From assembly GCF_023278085.1 (NCBI RefSeq), contig NZ_CP066265.1:4412501-4476500 (forward strand): a stretch of DNA of 64,000 bases. The letters are read 5' to 3'. How positions within the stretch are numbered: position 1 is the stretch's first letter; every line of letters begins with the position of its first letter. A model generated the notes under the pieces. It was not told the DNA's origin, made no database searches, and saw only the letters and a program-made list of their open reading frames with translations. This document shows positions 50,913 through 59,826 of the stretch, one piece after another. The DNA comes from Pseudomonas syringae. Lineage in GTDB: Bacteria; Pseudomonadota; Gammaproteobacteria; Pseudomonadales; Pseudomonadaceae. The position numbers were made by a program, and so were the translations under genes.

Positions 50913-50962
50913 GTCTATCTCCCATGAGGCGGCACAGCCAGCCAGAAATACCACAGTATTAT

Positions 50963-52156
50963 TTACTTGGAACCAGCAGCCCAGCGCATGCCCCAGCCGT
51001 AGGCTTTATCCATGTTGCTGTGGCCGTTATGGAAATCCACACGCCGCGTCACCTTGACCGCGCCGTTGTCGTTTTCCAGCAAGGCAATTGCACACATGCC
51101 CTGACGGCCGCCCTCTTCATTGAGACGAACTTCAATGGGCGGCTGACCTGGTGCATGAATGGTGACAACCCCGTCGGTCTCTTTCCAGTTCGGCGCACCT
51201 TCATAGATGAACGCATAGACCAGAATGCGACGGATCTTGCCCCAGTGCGCGCCGTTGATGTGCAGCCACTCGCCATCACTGACCGACCCGGTCCGGTCAT
51301 CGCCCATCAGTTTGATGAACGGTTCGCTATCGAGCGCTCCGAACGAGTTGCCCAGCGCCTGAACGGCCCCTTTGGAGCCGTCCTGCAATTCGAAAAGGCA
51401 GCCTACATCAAGGTCGATGGCATTGCTCTTCTTCATCGAGAAGAAGCCGCCACCTTTGTTGTCACTGCGGCGGTTCCAGTTCAGGTTGACCCTGATCTCG
51501 CCAAAACCGGCACTGGTTTTTTCCAGGCTGATCGAGGCACGGGTCTTGTCCAGCGTGATCTTGCTCAGGCTGACCGTAGACTTGGCCCCTGGCGCTGGAA
51601 CAGGTGCAGGTGCAGGTGCAGGTGCAGGTGCAGGTGCAGGTGAATCCTGAGGCGCGGCGACTTCAACGCCAAAGTTTTTCGCCAGAGGCTCCAGCCCGCC
51701 CGCAAACCCCTGAGCGACACAGCGGAATTTCCAGGCGCCCTGGCGCAAGTAGAACTCGCCCAGAATCAGCGCGGTTTCCTTCATGCCGCTGGTAGGGATA
51801 TCCGCTTCGATATCCCCGGTAATGCTCAATGCCAGGCGCGACACACTGTCGAAGCTGGCCTTGTTTTCATAGATGGTCGCCGTCAGGGCGACCTTCTCGA
51901 TGACTGAATCCAGACGGCTCGGGTCAAGCGTGAACACTGCACGGCCCGCCGACGCTTCCGTCTGCTGGAGCGCACCGTTGTTCACGCTTTTCTGGCCGTA
52001 GAAACACATGTCCTGATCGCCACGGACCTTGCCTGAGCCAGTCAGCAGAAATGCGGACACATCAATGTCAGCACCTGCCAGCGGGGAGTAGCTGACCTCG
52101 ACCGTCAAGGGTCCGGTAGCAACCGGCGCATTGGCGCCTGGGACAAGTCGGGTCAT
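50963..52156 (-). CDS. terA: TerA, two TerD-like domains joined by a Pro-Ala linker
   Basis: 397 residues. The first TerD-like domain (about 1-165) has MKETALILGEFYLRQGAWKF. A linker of Pro-Ala dipeptides (about 172-190) is encoded by a seven-copy hexanucleotide repeat. The second domain (about 200-395) has AIDLDVGCLFEL, GDDRTGSVSDGEWL and the TerA-specific tail AYGWGMRW. The ATG overlaps the terZ stop by four bases (ATGA). Confidence 0.92.
   Translation of the reverse strand: MTRLVPGANAPVATGPLTVEVSYSPLAGADIDVSAFLLTGSGKVRGDQDMCFYGQKSVNNGALQQTEASAGRAVFTLDPSRLDSVIEKVALTATIYENKASFDSVSRLALSITGDIEADIPTSGMKETALILGEFYLRQGAWKFRCVAQGFAGGLEPLAKNFGVEVAAPQDSPAPAPAPAPAPAPVPAPGAKSTVSLSKITLDKTRASISLEKTSAGFGEIRVNLNWNRRSDNKGGGFFSMKKSNAIDLDVGCLFELQDGSKGAVQALGNSFGALDSEPFIKLMGDDRTGSVSDGEWLHINGAHWGKIRRILVYAFIYEGAPNWKETDGVVTIHAPGQPPIEVRLNEEGGRQGMCAIALLENDNGAVKVTRRVDFHNGHSNMDKAYGWGMRWAAGSK
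51601..51642. repeat. Hexanucleotide tandem repeat in terA (CAGGTG x7)
   Basis: Seven perfect copies of CAGGTG (42 bp), coding on the minus strand for the Pro-Ala linker of TerA. Because the unit is six bases, gain or loss of copies keeps the frame and only changes linker length. Confidence 0.95.
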
Positions 52157-52746
52157 GCGCGCACAGCTCCGATGGCCAGTTCGACCAGATCATCCGCCGT
52201 ACGGCCATTGGTCGCCTGACCGACAGCGGTGAAATCCCAGCCCGCTGACGTGCGTGACAGGTAGGACATCACTACGCCAGTATGCTGACCTTTTTCGGAC
52301 AGATCGAAACGGCCCAATTCATTACGGCTGCCCAGGTCGACGATGCGGCAATAGGCGTTGGCGACCTTTTCGAAGTTCTGCCCGGTAAACGAGTTGACGG
52401 TAAACACCAGGTATTTCACCGCAGCGGGCAGCTTCTCCAGATCAACGCTGATGGTTTCGTCATCGCCAGCGCCCTCGCCGGTACGATTGTCACCCGAGTG
52501 CTGAATGGCACCGTCGCGCGATTGCAATTGACGGAACCAGACGAGATCGAGGGGCTTCTTGTCGGCATCGAGCATGATGCAGGAAGCATCCAGGTCGATA
52601 TCGCCGCCACCACCGCCGAGCAATTTGCCGAAGAAACCGCTGGCTTTTTCAGGGTCCCATCCAAGGCCCATGCTGACTTTCTTGAGGCCTGTACCAGCGG
52701 TTTTCTCGAGTGAGATCGTCTGGTTCTTTGCCAAAGTGAGTGCCAT
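52153..52746 (-). CDS. terZ: TerZ, TerD-domain protein
   Basis: 197 residues: MALTLAKNQTISLEK, GLGWDPEK, a glycine-rich insert (FGKLLGGGGGD) before IDLDASCIML, and DNRTGEGAGDDETI. The Gly-rich insert and position at the head of terZABCDE identify TerZ. GGAGCG precedes the ATG. It follows the HAD-IB gene by 47 nt. Confidence 0.92.
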   Translation of the reverse strand: MALTLAKNQTISLEKTAGTGLKKVSMGLGWDPEKASGFFGKLLGGGGGDIDLDASCIMLDADKKPLDLVWFRQLQSRDGAIQHSGDNRTGEGAGDDETISVDLEKLPAAVKYLVFTVNSFTGQNFEKVANAYCRIVDLGSRNELGRFDLSEKGQHTGVVMSYLSRTSAGWDFTAVGQATNGRTADDLVELAIGAVRA

Positions 52747-52793
52747 TTTTCGCTCCATGTGGAATACGGAATTCGGATAAAAGTGTTACAGCC

Positions 52794-53540
52794 TTACCGT
52801 GTTGGCCCGTCATTACCATCAGGATTGTGTAACTTGGCGTTAACAGGGCCTTTATAACGGCCTCGACGCCACGTCGGATGGAACAACCGCCAATGCGCAT
52901 CCTGAGCAGCGGCAAGCAATTCGTGATCCCCGCGGGTGTCGCCCCAGGCTCGAACCCGGAACTGCGAAAGTGGCCCGTAAACACTTTCCAGGCGCGCGAC
53001 CTTGGAGTCGCATCGGCAATTACTGCCTTCGATCAACCCGGTCAGCTTGCCGTCGATCACTTCCAGATTGGTGCCGATCAGTTGGACTTTCAAGCGATCA
53101 GCGAAGGGTTGCAGGACCATAGCAGGCGATGCTGAACATAGCGTGACAATGGCGCCCTTCTCGATTTCAGCGGCAATGGATTCAAGCGCAGCGGGGCGCA
53201 TCAGGCGTTTCCAGTGCGACTGGCAGAAGGCTTCGGCCTTTTGCTGCAGCCATTGCACTTCAACACCGCTGAGAAAAGCCTTGATCAAGCGGCCTTTGAG
53301 TTCATCGCGGGTGAGGCGTTTGGCCAGGTAGCCGAGGCTCGGCAGCACCAGCCGCGCCATGCGCACAGAAAAAGCACGTTGCCCGAAGGCGAACTTCAGA
53401 AACGGGACGAAGCTGTCGTGGCGGGTAATGGTCCCGTCGAAATCGAACACCGCCAGCAGGCGTTGTTCCACTTCGATTTCAAGGTCGGGCCCTACAGGCT
53501 CAAGATCAGGTTCTGCGATTTCAAGGTCAGGTTCTATCAT
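52794..53540 (-). CDS. HAD-IB family phosphatase of the Ter biosynthetic module
   Basis: 248 residues. HAD motif I FDFDGTITRHDS (Asp33, Asp35), motif II LCSAS, Lys in DSKVARLE and motif IV WGDTRGDHELL; SerB-like cap region. An N-terminal extension repeats an EPDLE unit three times (residues 3-21), encoded by imperfect short direct repeats. The ATG follows directly on the TAG of the CitE-like gene. It is predicted to dephosphorylate a pathway intermediate. Confidence 0.88.
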   Translation of the reverse strand: MIEPDLEIAEPDLEPVGPDLEIEVEQRLLAVFDFDGTITRHDSFVPFLKFAFGQRAFSVRMARLVLPSLGYLAKRLTRDELKGRLIKAFLSGVEVQWLQQKAEAFCQSHWKRLMRPAALESIAAEIEKGAIVTLCSASPAMVLQPFADRLKVQLIGTNLEVIDGKLTGLIEGSNCRCDSKVARLESVYGPLSQFRVRAWGDTRGDHELLAAAQDAHWRLFHPTWRRGRYKGPVNAKLHNPDGNDGPTR

Positions 53541-54491
53541 CTAGCTAACTGCCTCAGCGAGTCGAATGCTGGCATCCATGATCGAAGCGGGTGCGGGTAA
53601 CACTCCATGCCATTTGGCGCGCTCCATGATGTGGGTAGCCCATTTGTAATGGGTCGCCGGTTCACACATAGCATCGTTGTACTTGAACACGGCGGGAGCC
53701 ACAGAGTTCAAAATCATCCGGGCGGAGTTCATGTCCTCCAGACTGACGCGTAACGCATTCTGAATGATATTGACCTGCGAAGGGTGAATTGCCGTCTTGC
53801 CGACCAATCCATTGGTGATATCCAGGGCCAGTTCGTGCTCCAGGATGTCAGGCGTGGCCAGTTGCTCGAACACCGGTGCGGTCAGCGCAAAACCCTGCGC
53901 GCCCATCACTCCGGCCAGCATGGGAATGACGTATCCCATGGGCGTTGAGTACAGCGTCATGGCCGGGTTGCGGCGCAGCCCCAGGCAGCCCATCAGGTCA
54001 TTGCCACCGATGCGCAGGGCAATGATCCGTTCATCGAGACTGGCCTTCAAGGCCTGGCCCAGCTCGACCATCGCCCCGGGATTGAATACTTCCGGTGTTT
54101 CCAGCGTAGGCATCAAGGCCAGCGCCGGATTGGTCACGGCCTGCTCCCAACTGGTCAGGTTGGTCAGCGAGAGCTTGGGGACCACAAACCCGTCGACCTG
54201 GGCCATCAGTGGCCAGTCGTTGAGAATGCGCGCCATTGCTGCATCACGCGGACGCACGAACAGCAGCGGGCCATTGGCAGGCCGACCGCCGCGATCCTGA
54301 ATACGCGTCAGTACCTGGCGCAGGTTGAGCAGCGCGGTATCGACATCGATCAACGCGACTGCATCTTCCAGGCACACCACCAGTGAACGCAGCTCGGGAA
54401 TCTTGTCGCCGCACACCACATCGACAATGTCGTCACGGGTAGCGGGCATGTACAGGGTTGCCCCCAATGCATAAGGCGAGAATAAGGCCAT
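53541..54491 (-). CDS. HpcH/HpaI-CitE-like aldolase/lyase of the Ter module
   Basis: 316 residues, TIM barrel of the citrate-lyase beta type: LYMPATRDD, SLVVCLEDAVA, LLFVRPRD, metal-site Glu in MPTLETPEVF, GGNDLMGCLGLRR and KTAIHPSQVNIIQ. CitE-type enzymes cleave or form C-C bonds at acyl-CoA or oxo-acid substrates. In this context it is predicted to act on the sugar-like intermediate. The start overlaps the StiP-like stop (TAATG). Confidence 0.88.
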   Translation of the reverse strand: MALFSPYALGATLYMPATRDDIVDVVCGDKIPELRSLVVCLEDAVALIDVDTALLNLRQVLTRIQDRGGRPANGPLLFVRPRDAAMARILNDWPLMAQVDGFVVPKLSLTNLTSWEQAVTNPALALMPTLETPEVFNPGAMVELGQALKASLDERIIALRIGGNDLMGCLGLRRNPAMTLYSTPMGYVIPMLAGVMGAQGFALTAPVFEQLATPDILEHELALDITNGLVGKTAIHPSQVNIIQNALRVSLEDMNSARMILNSVAPAVFKYNDAMCEPATHYKWATHIMERAKWHGVLPAPASIMDASIRLAEAVS

Positions 54492-55585
54492 TAGCCGAGA
54501 CTCCGTATGATGGTCACCGCCCGGTAAGGGCCCAGGGCATCGCCGACTTCCTCGACGGGGATGCCCGCCTTTTCTGTCAGATGCAGCAGCAACTGCACGT
54601 CACCGTCAGTCCGGTTGCGTACCAGCACATGATCCGGCACGCGACGCATCACCGCCCTTGTCGCCTCGGCGATACCCGGCTTGACCCGATTGAGGTTATT
54701 CACCCCGAAGCGTTCCGCAAGGCTGCCGACCACCTGCGACGCAGCGCTCTTGAGTTCAGCTCGCTGCGCCGGCGTCCAGGGGGTCAACATCAACGTCGAA
54801 CACTTTTGACGACGCTGGCGCTCGATCTGTTCAATAAAAGAACGCGTGACGTCGTGGTCCTGTAAATGCTCGTAAACCACGCAGCCATGCAGCCCGCCGT
54901 CCACCGGCCAGATAGATCGCGACACCAGCCCGGAGACCGTTGCGCCAAGGATGCCCGAGGGAATCACCCAGTCTTCCGCCGAGGCCGCCAGCCAGGCGCT
55001 GCCACACGGGTCTGCCAGCACCACCAGCCGAGGATCTTCCGGAAAGCGCGCATCACCCGCCAGGCTGCGCCGGATTTCCCCGGAGATCGCGCCTTTGCCG
55101 GTCCAGCCGTCGACAAACACGATGTTCTGCGCGCCGTGAGCCTGAATGATTGCTTCCAGTGCCACGTTGTCGATGCCGCGATCACGGACAATGCTGATGC
55201 CGTAGTGATGCGCTGCACGGCCCAGATCGATCAATGCCCGACGCAGCAGCACACCGAGCGGCAAACCGGCACGCACGAACGACACGAGAATGATTTCAGA
55301 CCCGGTGCATTGCCTGTCCAGCGCCTGCGCCAACGCGTGAACGTCAGCTGCCATACGCGCGCCGTTCTGACTGAGCGCACGCTCGTAAAGCGCCTTGTGA
55401 GCGTCGCTGGGCGCGGACTCCTCACTGATCATTTCCGAATAATGTTTTTGCCGTGTCTGGATCAGGCGTTCCTTCTCTTCAACACGGGTGGTCTGCATCT
55501 CGACACTGCGCAACAGAAAGTGCACGTCGTCCTTGAGATAGCTACCGCTACCCACCGTCTCCAGCCCGTGAACGGGATCACTCAT
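54491..55585 (-). CDS. StiP-family protein (PRTase-like fold, PELOTA-like C-terminus)
   Basis: About 364 residues. The N-terminal region GSYLKDDVHFLLRSVEM, ILVSFVRAGLPLGVLLRRAL and NIVFVDGWTGKGAI matches the StiP family. The last segment resembles the PRPP loop of phosphoribosyltransferases, and some databases name the domain a cysteine protease. The C-terminal ~90 residues (FGVNNLNRVKPGIAEATRAVMRR) fit the PELOTA_1 RNA-binding-like domain. It overlaps the upstream HAD gene by eight bases. Enzyme activity is unproven. Confidence 0.82.
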   Translation of the reverse strand: MSDPVHGLETVGSGSYLKDDVHFLLRSVEMQTTRVEEKERLIQTRQKHYSEMISEESAPSDAHKALYERALSQNGARMAADVHALAQALDRQCTGSEIILVSFVRAGLPLGVLLRRALIDLGRAAHHYGISIVRDRGIDNVALEAIIQAHGAQNIVFVDGWTGKGAISGEIRRSLAGDARFPEDPRLVVLADPCGSAWLAASAEDWVIPSGILGATVSGLVSRSIWPVDGGLHGCVVYEHLQDHDVTRSFIEQIERQRRQKCSTLMLTPWTPAQRAELKSAASQVVGSLAERFGVNNLNRVKPGIAEATRAVMRRVPDHVLVRNRTDGDVQLLLHLTEKAGIPVEEVGDALGPYRAVTIIRSLG

Positions 55586-56336
55586 GCGCAGCTCCGACAA
55601 ACATTTTCGCCAACTGACTGCGGGCAGGCGTCGCCCACCAGTGGCACTCGTCCATGAAACCCAGGTCGGTAATGCTGTCGCCAAAACCCAATACCGGACG
55701 CTCGCCGTTGATCGCCTTGTCGCGGCGCAACCATTCCTGGACGGCGTAACGCTTGGCCAGGCCTTCGGGCAGAAAAGCCAGGTTGTTGCCGTTACCGTGA
55801 ACATGCATGTCATCAAGCAGGCCACGGGCCTGTACTTCGGCCAGCACCTGGGTGAGGATGCTGTCGTCACTCTCGTTGTGCTTGGTCACCACGTAATGGA
55901 ACAACTGCGCCTCTTCCACCACCCAGCCGCGTAACGAAAAGCCCATTTCCTGACCGATCGCCAGCGTCGCAGCGGACAGTTCGGGCAAACGCGACTGGTA
56001 GACGGCCAGGGTCAGTTTCATCTGCTCGTTCCAGGCCGGGTCGAGCCGCCCCATGACATCGAGTATCACGCCACCGTGCGAACAGATCGCGCCCGCCGTA
56101 AACGGCAGCTTGACCCGACTGTAAGCTTCGACACTGCGCGCCGTCACCGGCACCACATCGGAATGCGCCAGCAACCAGTGGGCGAAAGACTTCTGCACGT
56201 TGGTCATGTAACCGTTGGCATTACCGCTGACGTCGAGCGTCGCAACATGCTTTTCAATATCAGCCGGGGTTTTGCGGGCGGTCTGGAACAGTGTGTCGTC
56301 CAGATCGACGAAGATCAGCGGGCGGTCGTTACTCAT
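55578..56336 (-). CDS. HAD hydrolase (Cof-type/IIB-like) of the Ter module
   Basis: 252 residues from MSNDRPLIF. HAD motifs IFVDLDDTLFQTA (Asp11, Asp13), PVTARSVEAYSRV and GFGDSITDLGFMD; a C2-type cap lies between. It is predicted to remove phosphate from a sugar or nucleotide-like intermediate. It overlaps the genes on both sides by eight bases, so the run is tightly coupled. Confidence 0.88.
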   Translation of the reverse strand: MSNDRPLIFVDLDDTLFQTARKTPADIEKHVATLDVSGNANGYMTNVQKSFAHWLLAHSDVVPVTARSVEAYSRVKLPFTAGAICSHGGVILDVMGRLDPAWNEQMKLTLAVYQSRLPELSAATLAIGQEMGFSLRGWVVEEAQLFHYVVTKHNESDDSILTQVLAEVQARGLLDDMHVHGNGNNLAFLPEGLAKRYAVQEWLRRDKAINGERPVLGFGDSITDLGFMDECHWWATPARSQLAKMFVGAAHE

Positions 56337-57462
56337 CACAGATGACCTCGGCATTCAGCGCTTCGGTCAGCTCGGCAGGCACGGCCTGCTTCGGGGTCTC
56401 GGTGCAGATCAGCACCCGGTCGAACTGACCCGGGCGCACGTTGTACAGGAAATTGGGAATGCCCAGCCCGTAGTTGTCCGAGAACGACAGTGCATGATCG
56501 ATAGCATGACCAAGCGCAATCGGGGAACGGCTGGTGGAACTGAAGTGCACGTCGGCGCCGGCTTTTTCCAGACGCTCGGCGAGCAGAAACGGACGCCAGA
56601 CAAACTCACTGGTGCCAACCACCAAAACCCGTTCACCCTTGTTGACCACAAGGCCCGGCGCCAGCGTATCGGCGACCGACAGTACGCCCATACGGCCCCA
56701 GTCATTGGCGGTGACCAGCGGCCAGTCGCCCATTGCGACGGTGCCCACTTCCGGCATGTCCGGCAATGGCGCGCTGACGTCTTCATCAAAGGAATAAGAG
56801 CCCTGCAACAGTGACACCTGCTCGGCCGACGCGCCCATCGAGGTACTGACAGCCCCTGCCGACCAGTCGGTCAGCACGCAGGTCACCACCCGCTCGATCT
56901 TGCTCAGGCCGGCCTCGACCAGTGACTGATGAAGATTGATGAAGGTCTTGCCTGTGGAAGCCTCATCATCGACCAGCACCAGCGAACGGGCGTTGAGCAT
57001 CATCTCGCGCATTGCCGGGTCAGCCGGCAGATGAATCAAATGGGCGCTGGCGTGGCTGTGTTCTTCTTCAAAACGGGCAAACAGCTCGGTGCCGGTTGGG
57101 TGGCGGGTGCTGACCAGATACAGCGCATCGGAGCGCGTTGCGCTGTAGGCACGGTGAACGCCTGCGCCGAGGCCGACTGCCGTTTCGGCCATGCCGATGA
57201 CCAGCACCGGGCCAGGCAGGTCTGCCGGGATCTTGTTTGCCAGGTCCTGAAAACTCTTGAGCATCACGCTCGGACGCGCCGGAATATGGCGGCCCAGCAC
57301 TCGCGATACAAACAAAAACGCGCGCTTGGGGTTACGCCGTTCAGCAAAGCCAAACAGTGAATCCGGGGCAATGGTGGACGAATCGACGCTGACATCGAGG
57401 CGACCGCGAAGCAGATCAGCACGAAGCTTTGTAGGGTTGGAAAAAGCTGCGCTGCTGTCCAT
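56329..57462 (-). CDS. Phosphoribosyltransferase with TRSP domain (Ter module)
   Basis: About 377 residues. The N-terminal half is an orotate-PRTase-like fold with the PRPP loop SLVLVDDEASTGKTFIN; the C-terminal half (VLVVGTSEFVWRPFLLAERLE, FSSTSRSPI) is the TRSP domain found only with this PRTase type. It is predicted to join a base-like acceptor to phosphoribose, or run the reverse step. AGGAATTTATCG precedes ATG 57462. Confidence 0.88.
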   Translation of the reverse strand: MDSSAAFSNPTKLRADLLRGRLDVSVDSSTIAPDSLFGFAERRNPKRAFLFVSRVLGRHIPARPSVMLKSFQDLANKIPADLPGPVLVIGMAETAVGLGAGVHRAYSATRSDALYLVSTRHPTGTELFARFEEEHSHASAHLIHLPADPAMREMMLNARSLVLVDDEASTGKTFINLHQSLVEAGLSKIERVVTCVLTDWSAGAVSTSMGASAEQVSLLQGSYSFDEDVSAPLPDMPEVGTVAMGDWPLVTANDWGRMGVLSVADTLAPGLVVNKGERVLVVGTSEFVWRPFLLAERLEKAGADVHFSSTSRSPIALGHAIDHALSFSDNYGLGIPNFLYNVRPGQFDRVLICTETPKQAVPAELTEALNAEVICDE

Positions 57463-57513
57463 CGATAAATTCCTGATTAACTGACACCTGCTCAAACGGC
57501 AGGAAGCCCGGCA

Positions 57514-58653
57514 TCATTGACGTGAGGCTTCCACGAGCCATAACGATGACTGGGCGATGCGTGAGATTTCTGTAGTGGTATACGACCTTTCCGGACGGGC
57601 GTGCGGCGCATCAATGCGGCAGGCCTGTAGAAAGGACAACAATAATGCGGACTTGACCGCGAAATTCATGTTCTGCCCGTCCGGTACGGTAGACGTCACC
57701 ATGCCGATCACTGCACCACCGTTGTCGAACAGCGGGCTGCCACTGGAGCCCGGCTGAATGGGCGCAGTGAACTGGAACAGGCTGGCGTCGTTGTGCAGGC
57801 CGAATAGTCCGGAAATCCCGCCTTGGGTCACCTGCAAGCCGCCACCGGAAATCGACGCCAGTGGATAACCCAGAACCGCCACGTTATCACCCGGCTCGCA
57901 GCCCTGCCCGTCCCGGAATGTAACCGGAGACAACAGCGGAGCCCCCTGCACGCGCAGCAACGCAATATCATTGCGCCGGTCAATCACCACCGGCTCGGCC
58001 TTGTAGCGGCCTTCCAGCGAATTGATATGAAACACCGTCATGTCTTCGATGACATGCGCACAGGTCAGGACGTGCGCCGGACCGACCACAAACGCTGTGC
58101 CGGTCGCCGACTCATGCCGCGGCCCGCCGCCTGAACCGCCAGAAGGACGACGCGGATGGCGATCATCCACCTCCAGACCGATCTTGCGCCCGAACGCCGA
58201 CAGCCCATACGCCGAGCCCTCGCTCAGCGCGCGAAACTTCCATTGATCATTACGTTTGTAGAACTCGCCGATGATGATCGCTGCTTCGCCATTACTGCGC
58301 AGATCGACGCGATGCTCGATATCGTTGTTCACTTGCAGATGCAGGCTGGCAATTTCGCTGACCGGGCCGGTCGCCGCGAATACATACACCATCAGCAACA
58401 CCCGGTCGCTGTCGGCAGGCAGCCGATCCAGTTTGAGCGTGCAGCCCACGTTCTGCGGGCCGCCGCTCCATTCCATCCAGCTCTGCTCCTGATGCAGCAG
58501 CGCCGGATCGCCCATGGGCAGGCGTTTCTCGTTGACCGGCAGCAGGGCCACGGCGGCGTATTCACCAAAAATCGAAGACTTGCCGCTCTCCAGATTCCAG
58601 GTGCAGTGAGCGTTTGCTAAAGCAGTGTTTGCACCTGGTGCCAGAAGCTTCAT
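57514..58653 (-). CDS. TerD domain fused to trypsin-like serine protease
   Basis: 379 residues. Residues 1-165 form a TerD domain (AAIIIGEFYKRNDQWKFRALSEG). A Gly/Ser-rich linker leads to a trypsin-like domain with an intact triad: His200 (TCAH), Asp229 (RNDIALLRV) and Ser304 (PGSSGSPLF). No signal peptide is seen, so it acts in the cytosol, unlike DegP. Cleavage could be triggered by Ca2+/metal binding or TerD-TerD contacts. It lies inside the biosynthetic run, 55 nt after the ATP-grasp gene. Confidence 0.88.
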   Translation of the reverse strand: MKLLAPGANTALANAHCTWNLESGKSSIFGEYAAVALLPVNEKRLPMGDPALLHQEQSWMEWSGGPQNVGCTLKLDRLPADSDRVLLMVYVFAATGPVSEIASLHLQVNNDIEHRVDLRSNGEAAIIIGEFYKRNDQWKFRALSEGSAYGLSAFGRKIGLEVDDRHPRRPSGGSGGGPRHESATGTAFVVGPAHVLTCAHVIEDMTVFHINSLEGRYKAEPVVIDRRNDIALLRVQGAPLLSPVTFRDGQGCEPGDNVAVLGYPLASISGGGLQVTQGGISGLFGLHNDASLFQFTAPIQPGSSGSPLFDNGGAVIGMVTSTVPDGQNMNFAVKSALLLSFLQACRIDAPHARPERSYTTTEISRIAQSSLWLVEASRQ

Positions 58654-58707
58654 GCCCGATCCTCCGTGATTAGAGCGATTAGTGATAGCAAAAATCTATT
58701 ATCCTGA

Positions 58708-59706
58708 TCAAACCTCGGCCCGTACAGCGACGGTGATGGCCTTGATCCGGATATCCTCCAGCCAATGTGTTTCCGGTTCTTTCAGCCCAAGACGCCGCGT
58801 GGCGAAAATACCCGGCAGATTGACACCCGTGTGGCGCGTATAGCCGATGCCGCCCGAATAGCGCGGGTTAATCTCCAGCAAGCGTGGCTGGCCTTCAGCG
58901 TCATCACGGGTCTGCACATTGATCAGCCCGTCGCAGGCAAAATGCTCGGCCGCGCGCACCGCCAGTTGCACGGCTGCGCTGTCGCGCTCGAAGGTCTGGT
59001 TCAAGCCCACCTTGCGTCTGCCGACGAAAGCAACCGCCTTGCCACCTTCACACACAATGTCCACCGAGCACTCACTGCCAGGCATATATGGCATCAGCAG
59101 CATTGCTGGCAGGTCCTCGGACTGGCGATAGGCATCAAAGTACGCCTTAAACGTTGTTTCTCGCTCATCCGGGTTGGCGAAACAGCGAAAATCATCAACG
59201 TCTGTCTTGAAACGCCAGAAGCCCTGACCGTAAATCCCGACCACCGGCTTGATGCAGACCTCGCCGGAAACCGACAGCGTCTCGTAAGCCGCTTGCAGCT
59301 CCTCGGCATTGCACGCGGTGATCGCCGGTATGCACGCCAGCCCTGCCGCCTCGGCCGCAGCCGTGAAGCGGCTCTTGTTGTCGACATCCATGAAGGTTTG
59401 CAGAGACGTTCCGCCTGTTACAAGGTCCAACCCCTCAGCAATGAAACGCGCACGCTGCGCCTCATAAAGGCCGCCCACCCGCCCGGCGATGATGACTTTG
59501 ACGCCCAGCGAACGAGCGTTTTCCAGCACCCAGTCGATCCGTTCCTGGTTATCGAGCGGCTCTTGCAACGCCACATCAGCCAGACCGGTAATTTCGGAGC
59601 GCTGCTGACGATGAGAAGCGATAATGCGCACCGACGCAGGCAAGGCATCGCGCGCACCGATAATCACGTCGCGCTGGCTGGCCTGCCCTTCTAGGAACCA
59701 AATCAT
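58708..59706 (-). CDS. ATP-grasp enzyme of the Ter module
   Basis: 332 residues with an N-terminal pre-ATP-grasp domain, GEVCIKPVVGIYGQGFWRF (ATP-binding Lys and Gly loop), LMPYMPGSECSVDIVCE and LLEINPRYSGGIGYT (Mg2+ Glu/Asn). ATP-grasp enzymes ligate carboxylates to amines or thiols. It is the first gene of the minus-strand Ter run, so transcription of the whole block probably starts upstream of 59706. Confidence 0.9.
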   Translation of the reverse strand: MIWFLEGQASQRDVIIGARDALPASVRIIASHRQQRSEITGLADVALQEPLDNQERIDWVLENARSLGVKVIIAGRVGGLYEAQRARFIAEGLDLVTGGTSLQTFMDVDNKSRFTAAAEAAGLACIPAITACNAEELQAAYETLSVSGEVCIKPVVGIYGQGFWRFKTDVDDFRCFANPDERETTFKAYFDAYRQSEDLPAMLLMPYMPGSECSVDIVCEGGKAVAFVGRRKVGLNQTFERDSAAVQLAVRAAEHFACDGLINVQTRDDAEGQPRLLEINPRYSGGIGYTRHTGVNLPGIFATRRLGLKEPETHWLEDIRIKAITVAVRAEV

Positions 59707-59826
59707 GTCAATCTCCGGAAGACTGCGCCGCCCGAAACAGCCTTGTCGAATTTTGTAATAACTGTTTTGCTTCGAAATGTTCGGATTAAGGCAAAGTCAC
59801 GCAATTTTAAAATAGAGGACGCTGGT

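Noticed and set aside
51601..51642. Tandem repeats as a CRISPR array
   Set aside because: The unit is six bases with no spacers, and it lies inside the terA reading frame.
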